This document shows, in pieces, positions 16,178 to 22,979 of a DNA stretch of 22,979 bases (position 1 is its first letter; the number at the start of each line of letters is the position of its first letter). Below the pieces are notes generated by a model that worked only from the letters and a program-made list of their open reading frames with translations, was not told the origin of the DNA and did not search any database. Position numbers and translations under genes: made by a program. Source of the DNA: an uncultured Colwellia sp. (GTDB lineage: Bacteria > Pseudomonadota > Gammaproteobacteria > Enterobacterales > Alteromonadaceae); NCBI GenBank assembly GCA_913020705.1, contig CAJWBY010000063.1, positions 1-22,979 on the forward strand, given 5' to 3'.

Positions 16178-16984
16178 ATGCCCTTTTCAAACGATGTACT
16201 TATTAGAAATAATGTTAAATTGATTGGTAAAGGTGACAAAACACTTTTTCTTGCTCATGGCTTTGGTTGTGATCAAAACATGTGGCGCTTTTTAACACCT
16301 GCACTCATAAGTCAATTTACCATTGTGTTATTTGACTATGTTGGCTCAGGTGCATCTGATATATCACAATACGATAAAAAACGTTATAACCGACTTGAAG
16401 GGTACGCTGAAGATATTCTGGAAATATGTGAAACGTTAGAATTATCAGACGCCATATTTGTTGGACATTCAGTCAGTAGTATTATTGGTGCGATTGCCGC
16501 CACTCAAAAACCTGAATTATTTTCTAAACTTATTATGGTTTGCCCATCACCGTGTTTTTTAAACTTCCCTCCTGAATATTTAGGTGGTTTTGAAAAAGAA
16601 GATTTACTCGAACTATTGAGCCTTATGGATAAAAATTACATTGGATGGGCTGATTATTTAGCGCCTTTAGTTATCGGCAGCAATAATTCTAACGATCTTA
16701 TCGGTGAATTATCAGGAAGCTTTTGCTCAACAGACCCTGTTATAGCTAAGAATTTTGCTGAAGCTACATTTCTCTCTGATTATCGCCATATCTTGAAAGA
16801 GATAACGCAGCCCTCGTTGATCTTCCAAAGTCAAAATGATGCACTGGCTGCAACTTCTGTTGGCGAATATATTCATGAACACATTCGCGATAGTAAACTT
16901 GAAATTATTCAAGCAGACGGCCATTGCTTGCACATGACTCATCCAGACGACATTGTTGACTTAATAATTGAGTATGCGAAATAG
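16178..16984 (+). CDS. RsbQ-like alpha/beta hydrolase
   Basis: A 268-residue hydrolase with the full triad: Ser98 in VGHSVSS, Asp221 in SQNDALA and His249 in DGHCLHMTHP. HGFGCDQNMWR near residue 27 supplies the oxyanion loop, and FDYVGSGASD the next block. GHSVSS, DYVGSG and DQNMWR are hallmarks of the RsbQ/KAI2/D14 group. In Bacillus, RsbQ is required for its PAS-domain partner RsbP to respond to energy stress, probably by handling a small hydrophobic ligand. Here the next gene, five bases away, encodes a PAS-GGDEF protein, so the same partnership with a different output is likely. TAGGAAA precedes the ATG. Confidence 0.92.
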   Translation: MPFSNDVLIRNNVKLIGKGDKTLFLAHGFGCDQNMWRFLTPALISQFTIVLFDYVGSGASDISQYDKKRYNRLEGYAEDILEICETLELSDAIFVGHSVSSIIGAIAATQKPELFSKLIMVCPSPCFLNFPPEYLGGFEKEDLLELLSLMDKNYIGWADYLAPLVIGSNNSNDLIGELSGSFCSTDPVIAKNFAEATFLSDYRHILKEITQPSLIFQSQNDALAATSVGEYIHEHIRDSKLEIIQADGHCLHMTHPDDIVDLIIEYAK

Positions 16985-16989
16985 TAACA

Positions 16990-17907
16990 ATGGCAAACAA
17001 CAATAACTCACTCAATAATGCAGTGAACTATTCACCCGACAATTTTCCTTGTGGTGCTTTCATTACGAATGCGTCAAGAGTTATTACTTATGTGAATTCT
17101 TATTTTACCACTGAGCTATTATGGAAGCCCGGGGAGCTCATTGGTAAAAATGCTGATGTGATCTTTACTCAATCGTCAAAAATATTTTTTCAGAGTTATT
17201 TAATTCCTACTCTTTTACATGAAAAAACCTGCGAAGAAATGCAACTCATTATATTTAATGCTGAAGGCGTACGGATTCCAATTACCGTTAATGCCCATAT
17301 CAGTAACGATGATTGTATTTACTGGAGCTTTTTTAACGCAACTAAAAGAGATAAGTTATACGAAGAATTAATAAAAACACGAGAAACACTTGAGGAACAA
17401 GCCGAACAATTGAAATTACTTGCTTCTACTGATGAGTTAACCGAGTTATTAAATCGAAGAGAAATGAAAAAACGCAGTACGTTAGTGCTTGAACAAACGA
17501 CAAGATCTCATCAGTCTGTAGCTTTGTTAATGTTGGATATTGATTATTTTAAAAAAGTAAATGACACTTTTGGCCATTTAGAAGGTGACAGAGTATTAAA
17601 AGAATTAGGACATATGTTGAAAGGGTTTTGTCGACAAACAGATCTAGTTTCCCGCATTGGAGGTGAAGAGTTTTTGATCATGTTACCTGACACAAATAAA
17701 GCAGATACATTATTATTTTGTAAAAGGTTACATGAAATCATTGCACAAATTAAAGTAGATAATAACCCACTACAAGTCAGTATTGGTGTGAGTATATGTG
17801 ATGATAAAATTTTATTTACAGATTTTTATACCCAAGCTGATAATGCCGTTTACAAAGCAAAAGAACTTGGGAGAAACAGAACCGAGGTTTATGTTTCCGA
17901 GCAATAA
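16990..17907 (+). CDS. PAS-GGDEF diguanylate cyclase
   Basis: A 305-residue protein. A PAS domain spans about 15-117, including YVNSYFTTELLWKPGELIGK and WSFFNATKRDKLYEEL. A coiled-coil signalling helix covers about 118-145, and a GGDEF domain 146-305. The active-site loop is GGEEF (224-228), and an inhibitory RxxD site (RQTD, 215-218) precedes it by five residues. DIDYFKKVNDTFGH and VSIGVSI complete the family signature, so it should be an active, product-inhibited cyclic-di-GMP synthase. There is no membrane segment, so sensing is cytoplasmic. It starts five bases after the RsbQ-like gene and is probably its signalling partner. Confidence 0.94.
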   Translation: MANNNNSLNNAVNYSPDNFPCGAFITNASRVITYVNSYFTTELLWKPGELIGKNADVIFTQSSKIFFQSYLIPTLLHEKTCEEMQLIIFNAEGVRIPITVNAHISNDDCIYWSFFNATKRDKLYEELIKTRETLEEQAEQLKLLASTDELTELLNRREMKKRSTLVLEQTTRSHQSVALLMLDIDYFKKVNDTFGHLEGDRVLKELGHMLKGFCRQTDLVSRIGGEEFLIMLPDTNKADTLLFCKRLHEIIAQIKVDNNPLQVSIGVSICDDKILFTDFYTQADNAVYKAKELGRNRTEVYVSEQ

Positions 17908-18016
17908 TGAACGAAAGTAACTCATAAATACCAACTCCTTTCCTTATTAGGCTTATCTCTAATCATTAATTTCTACTTATAGATTCATCGTGTAAATCAA
18001 CCATTAGAGATATATG

Positions 18017-18042
18017 TAAAAGTAGTGTTATTCACACTTTTA
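18017..18042. terminator. Possible hairpin between convergent genes
   Basis: TAAAAGT(a)GTG pairs with CACACTTTTA (18017-18027 and 18033-18042) with one bulged A and a TTATT loop. It overlaps the minus-strand stop codon. The tail is only moderately U-rich, so terminator function is uncertain. Confidence 0.3.
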
Positions 18043-18885
18043 TATAGAATTTAGGAATGCTTTATAAAGTGCTATTTCTTTTGGTTTATCGAGCATAGAG
18101 CCATGATCCGCTCCTTCCACAATTACCAATTTCTTGTTTTCTGACTTACTTGCATTATAAAGAGCATTCGATAATTCCACAGGCACTTGTTCGTCATTTT
18201 CAGCGCCAATAACTAATAAAGGACCACGATAGAAGTTTGATACGACAACTTCATTATCAACGGCGTTAAATGCATCATCAACTACAATCGTTAGAAAAGG
18301 TTTAGTATACCAAGGCGTTTTTTTGTCAATCCAGTCATCAACATTAGTGGCTGAACCTTGTAAAACCAGCCCATCAACTATTTCATTTTTGGCAAGATGC
18401 CCGGCAATAAAACTTCCAAGTGAATATCCGTGAACAATGATTGATTTTGCTTTTAAGGTATCTTTAATAAATCGATATTGTTCTATTGAATCATTACCCA
18501 AATTCGAAATTGTCGCTTTACCATTACTCGCACCTAAACCTCTACGATCAAAAACAACAATATCTTTACCAAGCTTAGATAGCGCTTTAAGTGCGTATAT
18601 TCCTCCATCGGAAACTCTCATACCGTTGCCTTGAATGTAAAAAATAACATCCTGTGATGTAGGGGAATCTAGTAATAGTCCTTTTAGTGTCACATTATCC
18701 TCTTCAGTCACTAAACTTAATGGAGTTAACTTATGTTGAGAAAAAGATGCCTGCCATTTATTAAGTGCAAGATTTTGATATTCGGTAATAGCTTCATCTT
18801 GGGTGATAAAAGAGCTCTCTCTTAGATGCCCACTACACCCAACTAATGTAGAAAAAAGGATAATCCCAACAAAAACTTTATACAT
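18040..18885 (-). CDS. Alpha/beta-hydrolase lipoprotein
   Basis: A 281-residue lipoprotein. The start at 18885 gives MYKVFVGIILFSTLVGCSG, a lipoprotein signal with lipobox LVGC, and AAGG lies nine bases upstream; the longer frame to 18915 is not supported. The hydrolase core shows FYIQGNGMR, VFDRRGLGASNG, a nucleophile in HGYSLGS, an acid in GAENDEQVP, and a histidine in GADHGSM. This is the pattern of the YfhR/BEM46-like and related serine hydrolases. Substrates are unknown. It should be anchored to an envelope membrane, most likely facing the periplasm. It converges on the diguanylate cyclase gene. Confidence 0.87.
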   Translation of the reverse strand: MYKVFVGIILFSTLVGCSGHLRESSFITQDEAITEYQNLALNKWQASFSQHKLTPLSLVTEEDNVTLKGLLLDSPTSQDVIFYIQGNGMRVSDGGIYALKALSKLGKDIVVFDRRGLGASNGKATISNLGNDSIEQYRFIKDTLKAKSIIVHGYSLGSFIAGHLAKNEIVDGLVLQGSATNVDDWIDKKTPWYTKPFLTIVVDDAFNAVDNEVVVSNFYRGPLLVIGAENDEQVPVELSNALYNASKSENKKLVIVEGADHGSMLDKPKEIALYKAFLNSI

Positions 18886-19202
18886 ATTTAATAACCTTAT
18901 TAAAATGAAGAGCAACCCCCTTCAAAAAACCGACCGCTAATGATAAAAGTTGAATATACCTCAAAATAAAACAAAAACAACTTAAATTATCGCTTATCGA
19001 TAAATAACAATTAAATAACAACTATTAACTCATGCTTTTCAAATGCTCTTTAGTTACTTTGCATTCTTGTACCTATGGTTGATTGCCGCTTCAATGAATT
19101 TCAAATAGCCAATAATTTTATCTTCCTTTTTATTTGCACATTATTTGCAATTTCTCTTGTTAACCTTGTTTAGGAATCAAAATTAGATAATAGGAGTTAC
19201 AC
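18886..19202. other. 317-bp divergent intergenic region
   Basis: This lies between the lipoprotein hydrolase (leftward) and the EF-hand cluster (rightward). It has the palindrome TTATCGATAA (18994-19003) and a direct repeat TAAATAACAA at 19001-19010 and 19012-19021 with an 11-base period. TAGGAG upstream of the EF-hand ATG is a good ribosome-binding site. No clear -35/-10 pair was assigned. Confidence 0.5.
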
Positions 19203-19496
19203 ATGAACATGAAGTCAAAGGTAATAATCGCGGTTACATTATTATGTGTAGGGATAGTTCAAGTAAACGCAAAAAACTCCCAAAAATCTAAGGAAGGACC
19301 TCCTCCTCGCCCATTATTCTCAGCTATTGATATTAATGGTGATGGAGATATTGATTTTGACGAATTTTCATCACAACAAGAACCCAGAGAAGGTTACCAA
19401 AAAATATTTTCACACATAGACACCGACAATAATGGTGTTATCACTAAAACAGAATTCAATAATCACAAACCACCTAAAAAAAAAGGAAAAAGATAA
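19203..19496 (+). CDS. Small exported EF-hand protein
   Basis: A 97-residue protein with a signal peptide (residues 1-23, VNA site). Two complete EF-hand calcium loops follow: DINGDGDIDFDE (43-54) and DTDNNGVITKTE (73-84). Pro-rich (EGPPPRP) and Lys-rich (PPKKKGKR) ends flank them. It should bind calcium outside the inner membrane. TAGGAG precedes the first ATG; a second in-frame ATG lies two codons on. Its stop overlaps the next start (TAATG), so the two genes are coupled. Confidence 0.88.
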   Translation: MNMKSKVIIAVTLLCVGIVQVNAKNSQKSKEGPPPRPLFSAIDINGDGDIDFDEFSSQQEPREGYQKIFSHIDTDNNGVITKTEFNNHKPPKKKGKR

Positions 19497-19960
19497 TGAT
19501 TAACTCAATTAATTCTGGTGCTTCTATGCCACCACCACCAAGAACAGAGCAAAATTTAACGAGTGAACAACAATCAGTTATTTCTGACACATTGTCTGAA
19601 TTTGATGTTGATAATTTAACTGAAACTGATGCCTTAAGTATTGTTGAAGCATTTTCTGAAGCAGGGATTAAGCCAGGGATAGCCCTTGAAAAAGCGGTTT
19701 CTGAAGCAGGCTTTGATGCTAGAACTATAGGTGAACTCGCAAATATTTCTGAAGAAGGTAGCAGACCTCCTCCTCCGCCAAAACAAAGTTCCGACGAAAT
19801 ATCATCAATGGTTGAATATTTAGCTGAACTTCTGGAAGAAAAATTAGCAGCAAGTAATAGCGACAGCCTTAGTGATGAAGACAAGCAATCAATATTGGCA
19901 CAAGTTTTCGAAAAGTTTGATATTGAAGAATCTGATTCAATTATAAATACCACTGCATAA
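19496..19960 (+). CDS. Unknown acidic Pro-tract protein with EF-hand-like helices
   Basis: A 154-residue protein whose family I do not recognise with certainty. It starts at the stop of the EF-hand gene (TAATG). It has no signal peptide. It is acidic, with two proline tracts (MPPPPR at about 11-16 and RPPPPPK at about 91-97). FDVDNLTETDALSIVEAFSE and VFEKFDIEESDSI resemble degenerate EF-hand halves, the first followed by an IKPGIALEKAVSEAGFDART helix pair. Similar small LTSEQ..FD.DNLTE..A proteins with Pro tracts occur near EF-hand proteins in related marine bacteria, as far as I recall. A long antisense ORF (19474-20004) only mirrors it. Lack of a signal peptide beside three exported neighbours is odd. 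Confidence 0.75.
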   Translation: MINSINSGASMPPPPRTEQNLTSEQQSVISDTLSEFDVDNLTETDALSIVEAFSEAGIKPGIALEKAVSEAGFDARTIGELANISEEGSRPPPPPKQSSDEISSMVEYLAELLEEKLAASNSDSLSDEDKQSILAQVFEKFDIEESDSIINTTA

Positions 19961-20098
19961 TAAAGCATGCTTGGAATGTTATTTTCAAATTTTTCATTGG
20001 TCATTTAATCATTAATATTACTTATACTTTCATATTTTATGCACATTGATTTTTTATCATAACGACAGACTAGAAATGTTTTTAAAAGGAACTGAACA

Positions 20099-21625
20099 AT
20101 GAAAGATGCAATTAATTCTTTTGGTAATGCTACTTCGGTATTAATGAGTTTAACATTAATGTGTTCGTTAGCTGCTTGTGGTGGAAGTGATAGTGCCAGC
20201 AGCGATACTGTTAATATAGCTCCCACCGTTGAAGCAGGAGTTGACCAGACGGTAAATGAAGAAACGCTCGTAAATTTGTCAGGCACTGCAAGTGATTCAG
20301 ATGGAACAGTTACCAGTTATCTATGGCAGCAAAATAGTGGTTCTTCTGTAACAATTATTGACCACACGGCTGTTAATGCAAGCTTCACTGCTCCAACTCT
20401 GTCGGAAGATGAAACATTAACGTTCACGCTTACTGTGACTGATAACGATGGTGGTACCGCCAGCGATACAATTAACATTCTCGTTAAAAATGCAACATCG
20501 GGAAATATTGCCCCAATAGCAAATGCTGGTAGCGACCAAGTAGTATTCCTCAATGAAGTTGTTACCCTTACAGGCGAACTGAGTACTGATACTGATGGTA
20601 ATGAAATCAGTTATTCATGGAGCTTTTCTTCAATACCTGCAGGAAGTCTATCTACGTTATCTAGCGAAACAGTAGTTTCGCCGATGTTCACAGCTGATGT
20701 TTTTGGCACCTATGTGGTAAACCTTACGGTTGATGATAGCTTTTTGAACAGTGACGTTGATAGTGTCCAGATTACCGTTTCAGAAGTTGCTTCAGGCTCT
20801 ACAGCAGGTGTTTTGTGTGATTACAATTATAATGAATACAATGATTCAATCTATGTACTTGATGACAGCATGTCACAGTGGAGTTGTACGGACGGAGAAC
20901 GTTTGTTGAGTGCGAATGGAATTCCAGACCATGAAGTTGGTGAGTTCCCAAACGCAAATAACCCCAACACAATTGCAGAACAAACTGTTGACGCAAACTA
21001 TACTTTATTACCTATTGAGACAACAACTTCTACAACGTTACGTGGTCCTACAGGCCCAGTAGGTTTTGTACTCAATGGTGTAAAAATAGATGCAAGTACA
21101 GCCGGAAGTTGTGATGATTCAGGAAATAACTGTAGCTTAATTGACAACAGCGGTAACTGGAGTATCGAAGCGTTAGGTCATTCTAGCTTTAATTTTGGCA
21201 CTGATGATAATAACGCACATGTTCAGTCCGGTGGGTCATATCATTACCATGGAATGCCTGAGGGATTCATTACTAAACAAGGTGGCAATAACGCTACCAT
21301 GACGATTATTGGATGGGCTGCTGATGGTTTTCCTATTTATGCTCGTTATGGTTATAGCATTGCAAGCGATTCAACATCTGCACTAACGGCAATGACAGGG
21401 AGTTACCAACTGGTGAGTGAAGTGAGTAGTTCTAGACCTTCTACTTCTATATATGAATTGGGCACTTTTGCTCAAGATTGGGAGTATGTCGCAGGCTCTG
21501 GTGATTTAGATGAATGTAACGGTCGAGTTGGCGTAACGCCTGAATTCCCTGAAGGCATTTACCATTATTATGCAACTGACACATATCCTTACCTTCAACG
21601 TTGCGTTAGAGGTGAAGTAGAATAG
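20099..21625 (+). CDS. PKD/Ig-like and YHYH-domain lipoprotein
   Basis: A 508-residue lipoprotein. The signal peptide ends in LAAC (Cys27), followed by a Ser/Asp linker. Two PKD/cadherin-like Ig domains come next (about 38-130 and 136-229), each opening with APxxxAGxDQ and closing with (F/V)xLTVxD..D. The C-terminal half (about 236-508) is a YHYH domain: SYHYHGMPEG (381-384 for YHYH), GWAADGFPIYARYGY, and a late DECNGRVGVTPEFPEGIYHY. Cysteines at 240, 263, 338, 345, 473 and 502 may form disulfides. The role of YHYH proteins is unknown; the His-rich motif suggests metal binding. AAGGA precedes the ATG. It sits in a run of exported calcium-binding-type genes. Confidence 0.88.
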   Translation: MKDAINSFGNATSVLMSLTLMCSLAACGGSDSASSDTVNIAPTVEAGVDQTVNEETLVNLSGTASDSDGTVTSYLWQQNSGSSVTIIDHTAVNASFTAPTLSEDETLTFTLTVTDNDGGTASDTINILVKNATSGNIAPIANAGSDQVVFLNEVVTLTGELSTDTDGNEISYSWSFSSIPAGSLSTLSSETVVSPMFTADVFGTYVVNLTVDDSFLNSDVDSVQITVSEVASGSTAGVLCDYNYNEYNDSIYVLDDSMSQWSCTDGERLLSANGIPDHEVGEFPNANNPNTIAEQTVDANYTLLPIETTTSTTLRGPTGPVGFVLNGVKIDASTAGSCDDSGNNCSLIDNSGNWSIEALGHSSFNFGTDDNNAHVQSGGSYHYHGMPEGFITKQGGNNATMTIIGWAADGFPIYARYGYSIASDSTSALTAMTGSYQLVSEVSSSRPSTSIYELGTFAQDWEYVAGSGDLDECNGRVGVTPEFPEGIYHYYATDTYPYLQRCVRGEVE

Positions 21626-21644
21626 AAAATAAAAATTCAATAAC

Positions 21645-21683
21645 TAATGGTGACTCTTATCGTGTTAATTAGAGTCACCATTA
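21645..21683 (+). terminator. Probable terminator after the YHYH gene
   Basis: TAATGGTGACTCT (21645-21657) pairs perfectly with AGAGTCACCATTA (21671-21683) over 13 bases with a 13-base loop, 20 bases after the stop. The tail (ATTGTAATATT) is only mixed A/T. Confidence 0.65.
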
Positions 21684-21741
21684 ATTGTAATATTCGAATA
21701 TCACGTTAATGAACACATTACCCCTTTAGGAAAATGAACTG

Positions 21742-22287
21742 ATGAAAACGCTACAAAGCTTAATGTGCACATCTGCTTTATTGTTAGTTAACCTTGTATG
21801 TCCTCAAATATCTTACGCACATGTTATGGTTGCTCAACATGGTTCATTAAATATTGTCGATGACGCAGTCTTCATGGTGATTTCATTACCCGTTACAGCA
21901 TTTAAAAATACTGATGATGATAATGACGGGAAACTATCTGACGAAGAGTTTTCACGCCACCGTCCGAGTATCGCCAGCACAGTACATGAAAAAATAACAC
22001 TGAGTGATAAAGGTGGAAAAATCGCTCTACAAGGAATGATGTTAGCACCAGTAACTTCCCACCATTCTCTTCAAACGCCATCATCACAGTTAATTGTTAT
22101 GGGACGTTATACCTTAGGTTCTCAAATTAGTGAACTTCAATTCGAAGTAGATCTTTTTGGAGTATCTCAATCGGAGAAAATAATGGAAGTAACCGTTACA
22201 AAAAAACAGAGTGATCACAGAGAAGTTATTAAACTGTCACCTCAAAAAAAACACGTATCTTTATTTTCAAACGAAATACTTAGGTGA
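21742..22287 (+). CDS. Exported single-EF-hand protein of unknown function
   Basis: A 181-residue protein with a signal peptide (1-26, ISYA|HVM). The mature part has the segment LNIVDDAVFMVISLPVTAF, then one EF-hand loop DDDNDGKLSDEE (58-69), then a beta-rich remainder ending in a Lys/Ser tail. The N-terminal HVMVAQHG...SLP..AF..DDDNDGKLS...HRPSI pattern reminds me of the region ahead of the membrane part in some HupE/UreJ-like proteins, but no membrane segments follow here; that is a weak recollection. AGGA lies about ten bases before the ATG. It follows the YHYH gene after a hairpin, so it may be a separate transcript. Confidence 0.72.
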   Translation: MKTLQSLMCTSALLLVNLVCPQISYAHVMVAQHGSLNIVDDAVFMVISLPVTAFKNTDDDNDGKLSDEEFSRHRPSIASTVHEKITLSDKGGKIALQGMMLAPVTSHHSLQTPSSQLIVMGRYTLGSQISELQFEVDLFGVSQSEKIMEVTVTKKQSDHREVIKLSPQKKHVSLFSNEILR

Positions 22288-22352
22288 GTTGAAAAGTAAA
22301 AATTATTAAAACGTTAATTATAAAATCATAATTAACCTGTGAGACTTAAACA

Positions 22353-22388
22353 AAAAAAGCCAATATTCAAGTAAACATTGGCTTTTTT
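22353..22388 (-). terminator. Intrinsic terminator of ycaO
   Basis: AAAAAAGCCAAT (22353-22364) pairs perfectly with ATTGGCTTTTTT (22377-22388) around a 12-base loop. It lies 16 bases after the ycaO stop on the minus strand and gives U6. It can serve the plus-strand EF-hand gene from the other side. Confidence 0.88.
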
Positions 22389-22403
22389 CATTAGCTAGAT
22401 TAT

Positions 22404-22979
22404 CTATTTTTCAGCAGCAACCTTACGTGCTTGATGCAATTTTTTATAGCTTTCGATCAACCTTAAATGTTTATCTAAACCTTCGAGCTTCATGCTTGTT
22501 GGGGTTAAACCATAAAACCTGACTTCGCCAAATACCGAACCAACAACTTGTTTCATGTTGTCGTCACCAAACATTCTGTTGAAGTTCCCCATATAGTCTT
22601 CAAGTTCCATTTCTTCGTCAAGCGTAACTTCTAGCACTGCATGAATTGCTTGATAAAATAAACCACGCTCAACCGTATTGTCGTTATATTGTAAAAACTC
22701 TCCAACTAACTCAATAGCATCTTCTAAAGCCCCCAACGCGAGGTAACTCAGGATCTTTAACTCTAGAATAGTTAATTGACCCCAAACGGTATTTTCATCA
22801 AACTCAATACCAATTAAGGTTTTGATATCAATGTAATTATCTTGTTGGCTATCTTCTAAACGCTCAACTAAAGCGACTAAAGCATCTTCATCTAAACGAT
22901 GAAGGTTTAAAATGTCTTCACGGTAATCTAGAGATTTATTGGTATTGTCCCAAATAAGATCTTCAACGGGATACACTTC
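22404..22979 (-). CDS. ycaO: YcaO, RimO accessory factor (C-terminal part, cut by the window edge)
   Basis: The open frame runs off the right edge, so only the last 191 codons are seen; the GTG near the edge is internal, not a start. The segment matches the C-terminal helical (TPR-like) domain of E. coli-type YcaO: YPVEDLIWDNTNK, LIGIEFDENTVWGQLTILEL, NDNTVERGLFYQA and FYGLTPTSMKLEGLDKHLRL. YcaO, a protein of about 590 residues in E. coli, is needed for efficient beta-methylthiolation of ribosomal protein S12 by RimO. The YcaO cyclodehydratase-type catalytic part lies outside the window. rimO itself is about 15 kb to the left. Confidence 0.88.
   Translation of the reverse strand, partial: EVYPVEDLIWDNTNKSLDYREDILNLHRLDEDALVALVERLEDSQQDNYIDIKTLIGIEFDENTVWGQLTILELKILSYLALGALEDAIELVGEFLQYNDNTVERGLFYQAIHAVLEVTLDEEMELEDYMGNFNRMFGDDNMKQVVGSVFGEVRFYGLTPTSMKLEGLDKHLRLIESYKKLHQARKVAAEK

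Noticed and set aside
17955..18011. Inverted repeat ATCTCTAAT/ATTAGAGAT after the diguanylate cyclase
   Set aside because: Nine base pairs but a loop of about 40 bases and no U-tract; weak as a terminator.
19474..20004. A 176-residue ORF antisense to the Pro-tract protein
   Set aside because: It is a shadow of a coding frame with poly-Pro and Ser-rich codons; it has no ribosome-binding site, and the plus-strand gene is well placed in its cluster.

Overview
The window is AT-rich and codes densely on both strands. It looks like the chromosome of a marine gammaproteobacterium of the Alteromonadales (Colwellia/Thalassotalea-like). This placement rests on the gammaproteobacterial form of RimO, the YcaO C-terminus, a ToxR/CadC-type winged-helix regulator with a membrane anchor, a small Alteromonadales-type lipoprotein and the codon use. 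It is inference from protein style, not from a marker gene. No tRNA, rRNA, CRISPR array, transposase or integrase was found.

Layout. 1-3.2 kb: an exported methyltransferase-like protein, divergent from a membrane-anchored winged-helix regulator, then a small lipoprotein. 3.4-7.2 kb: an S9 prolyl-oligopeptidase-type peptidase and rimO, each followed by an intrinsic terminator. 7.8-10.5 kb: a two-gene MBOAT / SGNH-like unit for O-acylation of an exported polymer. 10.7-12.6 kb: a BlaI-type repressor and a BlaR1-like M56 membrane protease whose C-terminal sensor is replaced by ankyrin repeats; the promoter lies between two copies of a perfect palindrome. 12.9 kb: a decayed copy of the promoter and N-terminal codons of rimO. 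13.2 kb: a gamma-class carbonic anhydrase-like protein. 13.9-16.0 kb: a bufferin (MNIO RiPP) operon, bufA2-bufB-bufC, with a tandemly duplicated precursor. 16.2-17.9 kb: an RsbQ-like alpha/beta hydrolase coupled to a PAS-GGDEF diguanylate cyclase. 18.0-18.9 kb: an alpha/beta-hydrolase lipoprotein on the minus strand. 19.2-22.3 kb: a cluster of exported proteins (EF-hand, an unknown Pro-rich acidic protein, a PKD/YHYH lipoprotein, another EF-hand protein). The right edge cuts ycaO, the RimO accessory factor.

How the genes work together. The bufferin operon makes a Cys-rich peptide that the MNIO enzyme BufB, with BufC, is expected to modify into a copper-binding product in the periplasm. BlaI and the M56 protease form an autoregulated repressor-protease switch. 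RsbQ and PAS-GGDEF probably form a small-molecule or redox sensing pair that feeds cyclic-di-GMP. RimO and YcaO both act in beta-methylthiolation of ribosomal protein S12, although they lie about 15 kb apart here.

Strongest unusual observations: the double-core bufferin with a lipobox and a hairpin over the bufB ribosome-binding site; the rimO 5' relic, about 5.7 kb from rimO and in the same orientation, which may mark an old insertion; the ankyrin-type sensor on a BlaR1-like protease; and the exported calcium-binding/YHYH cluster.
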